Shown one piece after another: positions 51,178-60,792 of a stretch of DNA of 64,000 nt. Position 1 is the stretch's first letter. Each line of letters opens with the position of its first letter. A model generated the notes under the pieces. It was not told where the DNA came from and did not search any database. It worked only from the letters and a program-made list of their open reading frames with translations. The position numbers and the translations under genes were made by a program. The stretch lies in NCBI RefSeq assembly GCF_014648995.1, contig NZ_BMSE01000001.1, positions 248,001 through 312,000 on the forward strand, given 5' to 3'. Source of the stretch: Streptomyces massasporeus (GTDB lineage Bacteria > Actinomycetota > Actinomycetes > Streptomycetales > Streptomycetaceae).

Positions 51178-51891
51178 GTGCGCCGCCCCGGCGGCTGAGT
51201 TGGCCGCATCGGCGAGGAAGTGCGCCCGGACCCGGCGCAGCCAGGCCTCGACCGGCGCCTCGTCGGGTTCGTCCGGCAGCACCGTGGGGCCTTCGTCGAA
51301 GGCGGCCTCGTAGTGCCTGAGCAGGGGCAGGGCGACCGACGGATCGGCGGCGACGCGCTCGCCGAAGGCGTGGTACTCCTCCGGGTCCTCGACGCGGATC
51401 GTCAACCGCCCGGTGGTGTACAGCTCCAGGCCCTGCCCGCACAGCCGTTTGAGATGCCGGGCGTGCTTCGCGGTCCGCTTGCGGGTGTCGGCGGAGAACG
51501 AACCGTCGCCGCGTGCCTCCAGTCGCCGGAACTGCTGGGTGGCGTACCCGAGGTAGGCGTCCCTGACCCGCTTGGCGCACAGGAACGCCGTACGGATGCC
51601 GATGAGCTCGTCGCCGAGCGGGGTGCGCACCTCGTACAGGTCGTCCGGGAGCCACACCAGCTCCATCGCGGTCGGGTTGCCGCCCAGCGCCAGTCGGCAC
51701 CACTTGGCCGCCTCGTGCAGGGTGCGGTCCGGCGCCGTGCTGACGTGGGACTCCTTCGGGCGGCGCAGACCGTGCAGTTCCTCGGTGGGCGCGGCGAACA
51801 GGCCGAGGCGGTCGATGTCCGAGCCCGGGCGGGCGAGACCGTAGGCGGTCGATCCGACGATGCCGGAGAGCAGGACGTTGGGGACGGTCAC
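51160..51891 (-). CDS. Nucleotidyltransferase of the RlaP/YcgL type
   Basis: 243 residues from a GTG at 51891. The polymerase-beta-like motif [18 protein letters not shown] (13-30) supplies the metal-binding Asp26 and Asp28; a helical C-terminal part follows ([27 protein letters not shown]). This matches PF10127 proteins (RlaP), implied in RNA end repair, but the activity is unproved here. The last 18 bases overlap the end of rpmF on the other strand. Confidence 0.78.
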   Translation of the reverse strand: MTVPNVLLSGIVGSTAYGLARPGSDIDRLGLFAAPTEELHGLRRPKESHVSTAPDRTLHEAAKWCRLALGGNPTAMELVWLPDDLYEVRTPLGDELIGIRTAFLCAKRVRDAYLGYATQQFRRLEARGDGSFSADTRKRTAKHARHLKRLCGQGLELYTTGRLTIRVEDPEEYHAFGERVAADPSVALPLLRHYEAAFDEGPTVLPDEPDEAPVEAWLRRVRAHFLADAANSAAGAAHSAVGA

Positions 51892-52027
51892 GGTCGGCCG
51901 CCTTTCGCTTGTGGAGACCGGACCATTGTCCTGACGTGCAGGGACGCGGTCACCCGGTTTTCCCGCGCGGTGGTCCCGCTGCCGCCGCGGCGGAATACCG
52001 GCGGCCCCGTCCGGCGTAGAACCTGGT

Positions 52028-53014
52028 ATGGATCCCGTGCGCCTGTCCGTCCTCGACCGCTCCCGCACCCGCGAGGGGCACACCCACCCCGAGGCGCTGC
52101 GCGGCACCGTGCGGCTGGCGCGGGAGCTGGAGCGGCTCGGCTACCACCGCGTCTGGGTCTCCGAGCACCACGGCGTGCCCGGGGTCGCCGGTTCCGCGCC
52201 GACCGTGCTGGCCGCCGCCGTCGCGGGCGCGACCCGGACGATCCGGGTCGGGACCGGCGGGGTGATGCTGCCCAACCACCGGCCGCTGGTCGTGGCCGAG
52301 CAGTTCGGCGTCCTGGAGTCGCTGTTCCCCGGGCGGATCGACATGGGTCTGGGCCGGTCCGTCGGCTTCACGGACGGGGTGCGCCGGGCCCTGGGCCGCG
52401 ACAAGGGCGACGCCGAGGACTTCGAAGGCCAGCTCGCGGAGCTGCTCGGCTGGTTCCGGGGCACCTCCCCCGCCGGCGTGCACGCCCGCCCCGCCGAGGG
52501 CCTGACCGTGCCGCCGTTCGTCCTGGCCATGGGCGAGGGCGCCGGCATCGCCGCCCGCGCGGGCCTGCCCATGGTGATCGGCGACCTCAGGAACCGCGAG
52601 AAGATGCGGCGCGGCATCGACCACTACCGCGACCGGTTCCGCCCCTCCGTCTGGGCCTCGGAGCCCTACGTCGTCATCTCGGGCACCATCGCCGTGGCCG
52701 GCACCCCCGAGGAGGCCCGGCGGCTGCTGATCCCCGAGGCCTGGTCCATGGCGCACTCCCGCACCCGCGGCACCTTCCCGCCGCTGCCGCCCGCCGAGCG
52801 CGTGGAGGCACTCACGATGACCGGCAAGGAACGCGACTTCTACGAGTCCGGCCTGACCGGCCACATCGCCGGCACCGAGGAGCAGGTCGCGCACGAGCTG
52901 GAGACGGTGCTGAAGGAGACGGGCGCCCAGGAGGTCCTCGTCACGACCAGCACGTACGACCGCGAGGCGCTGCTGGACTCCTACCGGCGGCTGGCCGCGA
53001 TCACCTCCGGTTAG
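52028..53014 (+). CDS. LLM-class flavin-dependent monooxygenase
   Basis: 328 residues, luciferase-like alpha/beta barrel. [17 protein letters not shown] at the start, [11 protein letters not shown] and [20 protein letters not shown] are the family hallmarks, close to the MsnO8/YwcH subgroup. It oxidises a substrate with FMNH2 or F420. TAGAAC lies five bases before the ATG, so it may be leaderless. Substrate unknown. Confidence 0.9.
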   Translation: MDPVRLSVLDRSRTREGHTHPEALRGTVRLARELERLGYHRVWVSEHHGVPGVAGSAPTVLAAAVAGATRTIRVGTGGVMLPNHRPLVVAEQFGVLESLFPGRIDMGLGRSVGFTDGVRRALGRDKGDAEDFEGQLAELLGWFRGTSPAGVHARPAEGLTVPPFVLAMGEGAGIAARAGLPMVIGDLRNREKMRRGIDHYRDRFRPSVWASEPYVVISGTIAVAGTPEEARRLLIPEAWSMAHSRTRGTFPPLPPAERVEALTMTGKERDFYESGLTGHIAGTEEQVAHELETVLKETGAQEVLVTTSTYDREALLDSYRRLAAITSG

Positions 53015-53021
53015 ATCCGGT

Positions 53022-53027
53022 TAGAGT
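53022..53027 (+). promoter_or_regulatory. TAGAGT -10 box of a leaderless gene
   Basis: TAGAGT ends eight bases before the ATG at 53036. Confidence 0.4.
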
Positions 53028-53035
53028 CGTCTTCC

Positions 53036-55381
53036 ATGCACGACCGCGACCCCCATGACCCGTACGTCCGTGTCCGCGGAGCCCGTGAGCACAACCTCCG
53101 GGGCGTCGACGTCGACATCCCCCGGGACGTGCTGGCCGTGTTCACCGGCGTGTCCGGCTCGGGGAAGTCGTCGCTGGCGTTCGGCACGATCTACGCGGAG
53201 GCGCAGCGGCGCTACTTCGAGTCGGTCGCGCCGTACGCGCGCCGGCTGATCCACCAGGTCGGCGCGCCGAAGGTCGGGGAGATCACCGGCCTGCCCCCGG
53301 CCGTCTCGCTCCAGCAGCGCCGGGCGGCGCCGACCTCCCGCTCCTCCGTCGGCACCGTCACCAACCTCTCGAACTCCCTGCGGATGCTGTTCTCCCGGGC
53401 CGGCACCTACCCGCCCGGCGCCGAGCGGCTCGACTCCGACGCCTTCTCGCCGAACACGGCGGTCGGGGCGTGTCCGGAGTGCCACGGGCTGGGGCAGGTG
53501 CACCGTACGAGCGAGGAGCTCATGGTCCCCGACCCGTCGCTGTCGATCCGCGACGGGGCGATCGCGGCGTGGCCGGGAGCCTGGCAGGGCAAGAACCTGC
53601 GGGACATCCTCGACGCGCTCGGCCACGACGTGGACCGGCCGTGGCGGGACCTGCCCGCCGACGAGCGGGAGTGGATCCTGTTCACGGCCGAGCAGCCGGT
53701 GGTGACGGTGCACCCGGTGCGGGACGCCGACCGCATCCAACGGCCCTACCAGGGCACGTACATGAGCGCCCACCGGTACGTGATGAAGACGTTCTCGGAC
53801 TCCAAGAGCCCGACCCTGCGGGCCAAGGCCGAGCGGTTCCTCACCAGTGCGCCCTGCCCGGCGTGCGGCGGCAGCCGGCTGCGCCCCGAGGCCCTGGCGG
53901 TGACGTTCGGCGGCCGGACCATCGCCGAGCTGGCGGCACTGCCGCTGGTGGAGCTGGCCGACGGTCTCGACGGGACCTCGGAGGCGGCCCGGGTCCTCAC
54001 CGACGACCTGCGGTCCCGTATCGCGCCGGTCCTGGAGCTGGGGCTCGGCTACCTCAGTCTCAACCGGCCCACCCCCACCCTCTCCGCGGGCGAACTGCAG
54101 CGCCTGCGCCTCGCCACCCAGCTGCGCTCCGGCCTCTTCGGCGTCGTCTACGTCCTCGACGAGCCGTCGGCCGGACTGCACCCGGCGGACACCGAGGCGC
54201 TGCTCACGGTGCTGGAGCGGCTGAAGACGTCCGGGAACTCGGTGTTCGTGGTGGAGCACCACCTCGACGTCATGCGGGGCGCCGACTGGCTGGTCGACGT
54301 GGGTCCGGACGCCGGCGAGCACGGCGGGCGGGTGCTGCACAGCGGCCCGGTGGCCGAGCTGGCCCGTGTCGAGGAGTCGGCGACGGCCCGCTACCTGTTC
54401 GACCGCTCCCCCGCCCCGGCCCGGGATGTGCGCGAGGCGACCGGGTGGCTCAAGACCGGCCCGATCTCGCGGCACAACCTGCGCGGGGTGACGGCGCAGT
54501 TCCCGCTCGGCGTGTTCACCGCGGTGACCGGCGTGTCGGGCTCCGGCAAATCCACGCTCATCGGCGAGATCACGGAGGACTCGACGGGGGTGGGCCGGCT
54601 GGTCTCGGTCGACCAGAGGCCGATCGGCCGCACGCCGCGCTCCAACCTCGCCACCTACACGGGCCTCTTCGACGTCGTGCGCAAGGTGTTCGCGGCCACC
54701 GACGGGGCCCGCGAACGCGGTTTCGGCGTCGGGCGGTTCTCCTTCAACGTGGCGGGCGGGCGCTGCGAGACCTGCCAGGGCGAGGGATTCGTCAGCGTGG
54801 AGCTGCTGTTCCTGCCGAGCACGTACGCGCCCTGCCCGGACTGCGGCGGGGCCCGCTACAACCCGGAGACGCTGGAGGTGACGTACCGGGGGCGGAACGT
54901 CGCGCAGGTGCTGGATCTGACGGTGGAGGGCGCGGCGGAGTTCTTCGCGGACACGCCGGCCGTGGCCCGCAGCCTCTCCGCACTGCTCGACGTGGGCCTG
55001 GGCTACCTCCGGCTGGGCCAGCCCGCGACGGAGCTGTCCGGCGGCGAAGCGCAGCGCATCAAGCTGGCGAGCGAACTGCAGCGCGGCCGGCGCGGCCACA
55101 CGCTGTACCTCCTCGACGAGCCCACGACCGGTCTCCACCCGGCCGACGTGGACGTCCTGTTGCGCCAGTTGCACGGCCTCGTCGACGCCGGGCACACCGT
55201 GATCGTCGTCGAGCACGACATGTCCGTCGTCGCCCGCGCGGACTGGGTGATCGACCTGGGCCCGGGCGGCGGCGACGCGGGCGGACGCATCGTGGCGGCG
55301 GGACCGCCGGGGGACGTCGCGCGCTCGGCGGAGAGCCGGACGGCGCCGTATCTGGCGCGCACCCTCACCGGCTCCCGCTGA
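53036..55381 (+). CDS. Short UvrA paralogue (UvrA2/DrrC type)
   Basis: 781 residues against about 1,000 for UvrA. Two ABC ATPase units: Walker [14 protein letters not shown] and [13 protein letters not shown], signatures [13 protein letters not shown] and [13 protein letters not shown], and three zinc-finger CxxC pairs ([34 protein letters not shown]). The UvrB-binding insert is missing, as in UvrA2 proteins tied to drug resistance (for example daunorubicin DrrC). TAGAGT eight bases upstream suggests a leaderless transcript. No drug biosynthesis genes are nearby. Confidence 0.92.
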   Translation: MHDRDPHDPYVRVRGAREHNLRGVDVDIPRDVLAVFTGVSGSGKSSLAFGTIYAEAQRRYFESVAPYARRLIHQVGAPKVGEITGLPPAVSLQQRRAAPTSRSSVGTVTNLSNSLRMLFSRAGTYPPGAERLDSDAFSPNTAVGACPECHGLGQVHRTSEELMVPDPSLSIRDGAIAAWPGAWQGKNLRDILDALGHDVDRPWRDLPADEREWILFTAEQPVVTVHPVRDADRIQRPYQGTYMSAHRYVMKTFSDSKSPTLRAKAERFLTSAPCPACGGSRLRPEALAVTFGGRTIAELAALPLVELADGLDGTSEAARVLTDDLRSRIAPVLELGLGYLSLNRPTPTLSAGELQRLRLATQLRSGLFGVVYVLDEPSAGLHPADTEALLTVLERLKTSGNSVFVVEHHLDVMRGADWLVDVGPDAGEHGGRVLHSGPVAELARVEESATARYLFDRSPAPARDVREATGWLKTGPISRHNLRGVTAQFPLGVFTAVTGVSGSGKSTLIGEITEDSTGVGRLVSVDQRPIGRTPRSNLATYTGLFDVVRKVFAATDGARERGFGVGRFSFNVAGGRCETCQGEGFVSVELLFLPSTYAPCPDCGGARYNPETLEVTYRGRNVAQVLDLTVEGAAEFFADTPAVARSLSALLDVGLGYLRLGQPATELSGGEAQRIKLASELQRGRRGHTLYLLDEPTTGLHPADVDVLLRQLHGLVDAGHTVIVVEHDMSVVARADWVIDLGPGGGDAGGRIVAAGPPGDVARSAESRTAPYLARTLTGSR

Positions 55382-55385
55382 GCCC

Positions 55386-56201
55386 CTACGCGACGAGCAC
55401 CGTGTGCGTCCAGGCCGGCGCGGCCGTCTCCGGCTGCTGTGCCGCGCGGGCGAGGGCGCGGCGGTCGGGGCTGCCGCCCGGGGGGACGGGGTCGCGGACC
55501 TCGACCTCCGCGATCAGGCCGCGGGTGCTCGCCACCCGCCACAGGGAGGCGAGCAGCGTGTCCTCGCCGACGTACGCGGGGGCCGTGGTGGCCGTGCCGC
55601 CGCTGAGCCGGTAGCCGATGCGCACCGGCTGGACCGGCACCCCGGCGTCCAGCGCGGCCTGGAAGACGGCCCGGCGGAAGGTGCCCTGGGCCCGGCCGCA
55701 CCAGGTGCTGCCCTCGGGGAAGGCCGCGACCGCGGCGCCCTCGCGCAGCGCCCCGGCGATCCGGGCGACCGTGTCCGGGAGGGCCCGCAGCCGGTCCCGG
55801 TCGATGAACAGGGTGCCGCCGCGCGCGGCCAGCGCACCCGCGACCGGCCAGTGCCGTACCTCCGTCTTGGCCAGCATCCGGGCGGGGCGGACGGCGGCGA
55901 GCAGCGGGACGTCCAGCCAGGAGATGTGGTTGGCGACCAGCAGCAGTCCGCCGGTGGGAGCGGCGGCCCCGGTGATACGGACGCGGACACCGGCGGCCCG
56001 CACGATCCACCGGCACCAGCGCCGGATCAGGGACGGCGGGATCCGGGCGCCGAAGGGCGTCAGCGCGATCCCCGCGAGGAGGAGCAGCAGGACCGCGCCG
56101 AGCCGCAGCACGGCACGCGGCACGGCCCGCGCCCGCACGGCCGCCGACGCCTCGACACAGGCGCGCGGCGTGCAGGGCGCGGTGGGCAGCCAGGCGCTCA
56201 T
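55386..56201 (-). CDS. olsA: Lysophospholipid acyltransferase (PlsC/OlsA-like)
   Basis: 271 residues. One N-terminal membrane helix (about 28-50), then the acyltransferase motifs NHISWLD (HxxxxD) and FPEGSTW. With the N-acyltransferase gene directly upstream and a 4-base ATGA overlap, it most likely O-acylates lyso-ornithine lipid as OlsA does; ordinary 1-acyl-glycerophosphate acylation is the alternative. The ATG at 56201 was selected by the overlap. Confidence 0.82.
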   Translation of the reverse strand: MSAWLPTAPCTPRACVEASAAVRARAVPRAVLRLGAVLLLLLAGIALTPFGARIPPSLIRRWCRWIVRAAGVRVRITGAAAPTGGLLLVANHISWLDVPLLAAVRPARMLAKTEVRHWPVAGALAARGGTLFIDRDRLRALPDTVARIAGALREGAAVAAFPEGSTWCGRAQGTFRRAVFQAALDAGVPVQPVRIGYRLSGGTATTAPAYVGEDTLLASLWRVASTRGLIAEVEVRDPVPPGGSPDRRALARAAQQPETAAPAWTHTVLVA

Positions 56202-56968
56202 CCGGCCGGGGCGAGAGAGAGGAAGTGGCGCAGGTAGCGCGCGTTGACGCGGCTCATCGGCAGCAGCACGTACAGGTCGGCGACGCCGAAGTCCGGGTCG
56301 TGGGCCGGTGCGCCGCACACCCAGGCGCCGAGGCGCAGGTAGCCGCGCAGCAGGGCGGGCAGTTCGACGCGGTCGGCGGGCGCGGGGCCGGGCGTCCACG
56401 GCAGCAGCGGCCGCACCCGGAACTCCTGCGGCGCGAGGTGCTTGTCGCCGACCCGGTCCCAGGTGGCGGAGGCGAGGGTGCCGCCGTCGGCGAGCGGGAC
56501 GGAGCAGCAGCCGGCGAGCCACTCGTGGCCGCGGTCGACCATGTAGCGGGCGATGCCGGCCCAGATGAGGCTGATGACGGCCCCGTCGCGGTGGTCGGGG
56601 TGCACACAGGAGCGGCCGACCTCGACGAGCTGCGGCCGGATCCCGTCGAGTGCGGTGAGGTCGAACTCGCCCTCGGAGTACAGCCGCCCGGCGACCGCCG
56701 CGCGCTCGGGCGGCAGCAGCCGGTAGGTGCCGACGACCTGGCCGGTCGTCCCCTCCCGGACGAGCAGGTGGTCGCAGTACGCGTCGAAGGAGTCGACGTC
56801 GAGGCCCGGCTGCGGGCCGGCCAGCAGGGCGCCCATCTCCCCGGCGAAGACATCGTGCCGCAGCCGCTGGGCGGCCCGCACGTCCTCCTCGTTCCGGGCG
56901 AGGGCGACGGTGTAGCGGGTGGGGGCCGTGGGCTGCGCGGGGCGGTCGACGGTCAGTACGCCGGTCAT
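56198..56968 (-). CDS. olsB: GNAT-fold N-acyltransferase, OlsB-like
   Basis: 256 residues. RLRHDVFAGEMGALL near residue 35, DHLLVREGTTGQVVGTYRLL and EVGRSCVHPDHRDGAVI belong to the PF13444 group that includes OlsB, which transfers a fatty acyl chain from ACP to ornithine. Together with the next gene it would make phosphorus-free ornithine lipids. The assignment is by family and gene order; other amino-acyl lipids are possible. Confidence 0.8.
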   Translation of the reverse strand: MTGVLTVDRPAQPTAPTRYTVALARNEEDVRAAQRLRHDVFAGEMGALLAGPQPGLDVDSFDAYCDHLLVREGTTGQVVGTYRLLPPERAAVAGRLYSEGEFDLTALDGIRPQLVEVGRSCVHPDHRDGAVISLIWAGIARYMVDRGHEWLAGCCSVPLADGGTLASATWDRVGDKHLAPQEFRVRPLLPWTPGPAPADRVELPALLRGYLRLGAWVCGAPAHDPDFGVADLYVLLPMSRVNARYLRHFLSLAPAG

Positions 56969-57070
56969 GGCACTCTCCTGGTCACGGGCCGGTTCGGTGA
57001 GGCGGGGCGGGGCGCTGAGCGGTGGCGTGCGAACCTCCGCCTCTGTTCTCCCGATGCCGACTGACCTGCG

Positions 57071-57096
57071 CGTGTCATGTGCAGAGAGAACGGGTG
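57071..57096 (+). promoter_or_regulatory. Sigma-B-like promoter of the gas vesicle operon
   Basis: GTGT (57071-57074), 16 bases, then GGGTGT (57091-57096); one base differs from the Streptomyces sigma-B consensus GGGTAC/T. It lies 91 bases before gvpO. Confidence 0.4.
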
Positions 57097-57187
57097 TGAG
57101 GTTGCTGAACGGCTCGCGCCCGCCGGCGCGGCCCGGATGGCCCAGCTGCGCACGCGTACCCCGGCTCCTGCGGCGAGAGTGGGCTGC

Positions 57188-57511
57188 ATGACAGAACCCG
57201 GAGCCGACGGGCGACGCGGAGGCTCGGCCCCGTCCACCAAGCGCCGGCGCACCGTACGTGGTGCCGGTGAGGCCGCGCGGCGCGCCGCGGAGGCGCTGAC
57301 GGAGCTGATCAGCCACCGCCTCGAAGGGGTGTCCGCGGTGTGCCCGGGCGAGGACGACGGCTGGGTCGTCGACGTCGACGTGCTCGAACTGGCCCGCATC
57401 CCCGACACCACCAGCCTGCTCGCGACGTATCAGGTGGAACTGGACTCGTCGGGCGAACTGGTGCGGTACCGCCGGACCGCGCGCTTCCGGCGCGGCGCCC
57501 AGGACCAGTGA
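57188..57511 (+). CDS. gvpO: Gas vesicle protein GvpO
   Basis: 107 residues. A basic N-terminus (RRGGSAPSTKRRRTVRG) precedes the GvpO domain (ALTELISHRLEGVSAV, GWVVDVDVLELARIPDTTSL, YQVELDSSGELVRYRRTARF). GvpO is a cytoplasmic accessory protein of actinobacterial and haloarchaeal gas vesicles. First gene of gvpOAFGJLSK. Confidence 0.9.
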   Translation: MTEPGADGRRGGSAPSTKRRRTVRGAGEAARRAAEALTELISHRLEGVSAVCPGEDDGWVVDVDVLELARIPDTTSLLATYQVELDSSGELVRYRRTARFRRGAQDQ

Positions 57512-57548
57512 CCGGACCGCCGCAACCGCTGACCGGAAGGACCGCCGC

Positions 57549-58025
57549 ATGACCGTCTACAGCGACGAGATCGTCTGTTCGCCTCGCGCCGGAACGCTCT
57601 ACGACGTGCTGGAGCTGATTCTCGACCGCGGCATGGTGATCGACGTCTTCGTGCGCGTCTCGCTGGTCGGGATCGAGATCATCAAGATCGACGCGCGCAT
57701 CGTGGTCGCCAGCGTCGACACCTACCTGCGCTTCGCGGAGGCGTGCAACCGCCTGGACCTCGAGCACGACACGCGTTCCAAGACCGTGCCCGAACTGTTC
57801 GGCGGACCGGTCTCCAAGGCCGTCGGCAAGGCGGGCGCCAAGCGTGCCGCCGGTTCCCTGACCGACAAGGTGCGCGACGTCCTCACCCCGGACGACGACA
57901 CCGAGGACGACGTGGACGACGACGAGGCCGACGCCCGCACCGAGCGCGCCCAGCGGCCCGCGCGCAAGCGCCGCAGTGACGACGACCGCCCGCGGCCCCG
58001 GCGCCGCAAGGCCGAGGAGGAATGA
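57549..58025 (+). CDS. gvpA: Gas vesicle structural protein GvpA with charged extension
   Basis: 158 residues; a typical GvpA has about 70-80. The shell domain (residues about 10-75: GTLYDVLELILDRGMVIDVF, VRVSLVGIEIIKIDARIVVA) is normal. It continues into a tail that is first helical, then acidic (TEDDVDDDEAD), then strongly basic (ARKRRSDDDRPRPRRRKAEE). This tail is unusual for a protein that packs into a gas shell. AAGGA precedes the ATG; the stop overlaps gvpF by ATGA. Confidence 0.88.
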   Translation: MTVYSDEIVCSPRAGTLYDVLELILDRGMVIDVFVRVSLVGIEIIKIDARIVVASVDTYLRFAEACNRLDLEHDTRSKTVPELFGGPVSKAVGKAGAKRAAGSLTDKVRDVLTPDDDTEDDVDDDEADARTERAQRPARKRRSDDDRPRPRRRKAEEE

Positions 58026-58789
58026 CCGTGACGGCCACCGCAGCCCTCACCACCGCCGGCACGCTCGGCACCCTGTACGTGTACGGCATCGCCCCCGCGG
58101 GCGTCCGGTCCCCGCGGGCGCCCGGGGTGGACGGCGCGGCGGTGCGGCTGCTGACCGAGGACGGGCTGTGCGCGGCCGTCTCGGACGCCCCGGCGTCCGT
58201 CCGGGCGCGGCGACGCGACCTGATGGCCCATCAGGCGGTGCTGGGCGAACTCGCCGCGCAGGGCCCCGTCCTGCCCATGCGGTTCGCCGTCCTGACTCCC
58301 GACGCAAAGTCGCTGCGCGGGCAACTGCGCACCGACCGAGCCCGCTTGGCGGCACAGCTCGACGTGGTACGAGGCTGCGTCGAGATGAACGTGAAGGGTG
58401 CCGTCGTGCACGGGTACTTCGCCGACCTCGTACGCCGGGACGACGCCCTGCGCACGCTCGCCCGCCAGACCCGGCACCGCCCCGGCTACGAGGCGAACGT
58501 GCGGCTGGGCGAGGCGCTCGCCAAGGGTGTCACGCGCGAGGCCCGGGGCGCGGCACGGGAGGTGCTGGCCCGCCTGGCTCCGCTCGCCGTGCGCACGGCG
58601 TCGGGTCCGGTCGACGACGAGCAGGTGCTGAGCACGTCGTTCCTGGTGCGTTCCGCCGACGAGCAGCGCTTCCGGCAGGCCGTGGCCGCGCAGGCGCGCG
58701 ACGTCGGGGACCGGCTGGCGCTCAGCGTGACCGGTCCGCTGCCGTGCTACAGCTTCGTCGACGCGCCGTCCGCCACGGCAGGCCGGTGA
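58022..58789 (+). CDS. gvpF: Gas vesicle protein GvpF
   Basis: 255 residues of the GvpL/GvpF family: LYVYGIAPAGV at the start, ARRRDLMAHQAVLGELAAQG and VLPMRFAVLTPDAKSLR. These minor proteins bind GvpA and help nucleate the vesicle. It overlaps gvpA by four bases. Confidence 0.88.
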   Translation: MTVTATAALTTAGTLGTLYVYGIAPAGVRSPRAPGVDGAAVRLLTEDGLCAAVSDAPASVRARRRDLMAHQAVLGELAAQGPVLPMRFAVLTPDAKSLRGQLRTDRARLAAQLDVVRGCVEMNVKGAVVHGYFADLVRRDDALRTLARQTRHRPGYEANVRLGEALAKGVTREARGAAREVLARLAPLAVRTASGPVDDEQVLSTSFLVRSADEQRFRQAVAAQARDVGDRLALSVTGPLPCYSFVDAPSATAGR

Positions 58790-58793
58790 CGCG

Positions 58794-59051
58794 GTGGGAC
58801 TCGTGACCGGGCTCCTGCTGCTGCCGCTCGCCCCGGTGCGCGGCACGCTCTGGGTCGCCGACCACCTGCTCCAGGAGGCCGAACGCCAGGCCGGCGATCC
58901 GCGTGCGGTGCAGGCGCGCCTGGCGGCACTCAACCGGGCCCTGGAGGAGGGCGCCATCGACGAGGCGGCCTTCGAGGCGGAGGAGGAGCGGTTGCTCGCC
59001 CGCCTCGACAGTCCGGTCCGGTACACAGGACATCGCGGGGGCGCTTCGTGA
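58794..59051 (+). CDS. gvpG: Gas vesicle protein GvpG
   Basis: 85 residues from a GTG. The GvpG pattern is GLLLLPLAPVRGTLWVADHL followed by an acidic helix (LNRALEEGAIDEAAFEAEEE). It is an assembly helper. The stop overlaps gvpJ by GTGA. Confidence 0.87.
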   Translation: MGLVTGLLLLPLAPVRGTLWVADHLLQEAERQAGDPRAVQARLAALNRALEEGAIDEAAFEAEEERLLARLDSPVRYTGHRGGAS

Positions 59052-59392
59052 CCGACCTCGGCACTTGGCCCGCGGGCCCCGGAGTACAGCCGGCCGGGCC
59101 GCCCTCCGGAAGCCTCGCGGACCTGCTCGAACGCGTCCTGGACAAGGGCATCGTCATCGCGGGCGACATCAAGATCGACCTGCTCGACATCGAACTGCTC
59201 ACCATCCGTCTGCGCCTGTTCATCGCCTCGGTCGAGACCGCCAAGAAGGCGGGCATCGACTGGTGGGAGACGGACCCGGCGCTGTCCTCGCGCGCCGCGC
59301 GTGACGCGCTCACCGAGGAGAACGCGCGTCTGCGCGCGCGTCTCGCGGCCCTGGAGGACGCCGACGCCGACACCTCCGAGGTGACCCGATGA
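59048..59392 (+). CDS. gvpJ: GvpA-superfamily protein GvpJ
   Basis: 114 residues. The GvpA fold is GSLADLLERVLDKGIVIAGD, IKIDLLDIELLTIRLRLFIA. A coiled-coil C-terminus (LTEENARLRARLAAL) follows. It is a minor component at the vesicle tips by analogy. Its overlap with gvpG and gvpL keeps the operon tightly coupled. Confidence 0.85.
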   Translation: MTDLGTWPAGPGVQPAGPPSGSLADLLERVLDKGIVIAGDIKIDLLDIELLTIRLRLFIASVETAKKAGIDWWETDPALSSRAARDALTEENARLRARLAALEDADADTSEVTR

Positions 59393-60240
59393 GCACGCTG
59401 CCGGCCGACCGGGTGTCCGCGACCGCACCGGAGATGCCGTGCCCCACCGTCACCTGCGTGTTCGCCGTGACGGACACGACTCCGCCGCATGAGGCGGTGT
59501 CGGTGACACCGGGCCATGACGGCGGCGGTCCGCTGCGCGTCCTGGCCGCGGGGCCGCTGCACCTGATCGTGCAGGACGTTCCCGCGGCGGCCTTCGGCGA
59601 GGAGGCGCTCGCGGAGCGGCTGAACCGGCCGGACGAGTTGGAACGCTGCGCCCGCGCCCACCACCGGGGCGTGGAGACGGCCGCGAGCGCGGGCCCCGTC
59701 GTTCCCCTGCCGATGGCGACGCTGTACCTGGACGACGACAACGCGGTGCGGGCCGTCACCGCCCGGGCGGCGTCCCTGCGCAGCCTGCTGGACCGGCTGC
59801 GCCACCGCACCGAGTGGGCGGTGAAGGTGCACGGCCCCGGACTCGGGCACGCGTCCGGCGCCGCCGGGGACGGGCCGGCCGACGGGCGGTCGTACCTGCG
59901 CCGGGTGAGCGAGCGGCGGCGCACCGAACGCGAGGAGCGCGAGCGGGCCCTGGCGCAGGCCCACGCCGTCGACCGGGAGCTGCGGCGCCACGCCGTCGCG
60001 GCGACGCGGCACCGGCCGCAGAGCGAGCAGTTGACCGGCAGGAGCGTCCCGCAGCTGCTCAACGCGGCCTACCTGGTCGACGACGCACGGCGCGCCGAGT
60101 TCGTCCGGGCCGTCGGCGAACTGGCCTGCGACGCCCAGCGGTCGGCCGTGGAGGTCACCATGTCGGGGCCCTGGATCCCGTACTCCTTCGCCCGCTCGGA
60201 CGAGACGGAGCGCGACGCGCACGAGGAGGCCGGCGCATGA
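59389..60240 (+). CDS. gvpL: Gas vesicle protein GvpL
   Basis: 283 residues, the second GvpL/F-family member, with CVFAVTDTTPPHEA at the start and VVPLPMATLYLDDDNAVRAV in the middle and GPWIPYSFARSD near the end. Longer than gvpF by a charged insert (RRVSERRRTEREERERALAQ). Accessory role. Confidence 0.86.
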   Translation: MSTLPADRVSATAPEMPCPTVTCVFAVTDTTPPHEAVSVTPGHDGGGPLRVLAAGPLHLIVQDVPAAAFGEEALAERLNRPDELERCARAHHRGVETAASAGPVVPLPMATLYLDDDNAVRAVTARAASLRSLLDRLRHRTEWAVKVHGPGLGHASGAAGDGPADGRSYLRRVSERRRTEREERERALAQAHAVDRELRRHAVAATRHRPQSEQLTGRSVPQLLNAAYLVDDARRAEFVRAVGELACDAQRSAVEVTMSGPWIPYSFARSDETERDAHEEAGA

Positions 60241-60485
60241 CGGTACCGGTGCCCGGCGGTGCCGACCGCACGGCGGTGCCCTGGGACGGCCCGGAGCCGT
60301 ACGCGCCCGTCGGGGTGCCGCTCGTGGACCTGCTCGACCGGGTGCTGGCGACGGGCGTCGTGGTCAGCGGTGATCTGGTGCTGGCCATCGCCGACGTGCC
60401 GTTGGTGCGGATCTCCCTGCACGCCCTGCTGGCGTCGGTCAGCGACCGGGTCCCCTCGCCCTGGTCGGACAGCGGGCCGCTGTGA
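60237..60485 (+). CDS. gvpS: GvpA-superfamily protein GvpS
   Basis: 82 residues. The short GvpA-like core is VGVPLVDLLDRVLATGVVVS, GDLVLAIADVPLVRISLHAL. Its position between gvpL and gvpK corresponds to gvpS in other clusters. Overlaps gvpL (ATGA) and gvpK (GTGA). Confidence 0.83.
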   Translation: MTVPVPGGADRTAVPWDGPEPYAPVGVPLVDLLDRVLATGVVVSGDLVLAIADVPLVRISLHALLASVSDRVPSPWSDSGPL

Positions 60486-60775
60486 CCGCGCCGCGCACCC
60501 ACGCGCTGGACCTCGATCCCGAGCGCGTCACGAACGATCTGGCGGCCCTGGTGCTGACCGTGGTGGAACTCCTGCGGCAGCTCATGGAACGCCAGGCGGT
60601 CCGCCGTTTCGACGAGGGCACGCTCAGCGCCGAGCAGGAGGACCGGCTGGGTACCGCGCTGATGCTGCTGGACGAGCGCATGGACGAACTGTGCGCACAG
60701 CACGGGCTGCGGCGCAGCGACCTCAACCTGGACCTCGGCCCGCTGGGCCCCTTGCTGGCCGACCCCCGCCCGTGA
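60482..60775 (+). CDS. gvpK: Gas vesicle protein GvpK
   Basis: 97 residues: RVTNDLAALVLTVVELLRQL, MERQAVRRFDEGTLSAEQED and LNLDLGPLGPLL are the GvpK pattern. Last gene of the operon; a GC-rich hairpin follows 17 bases after the stop. Confidence 0.9.
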   Translation: MTAPRTHALDLDPERVTNDLAALVLTVVELLRQLMERQAVRRFDEGTLSAEQEDRLGTALMLLDERMDELCAQHGLRRSDLNLDLGPLGPLLADPRP

Positions 60776-60792
60776 CGCGCGCGTCGCGAGAC

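Noticed and set aside
53036..55381. Main nucleotide-excision-repair uvrA
   Set aside because: It is about 200 residues too short and lacks the UvrB-binding insert, so it is a paralogue.
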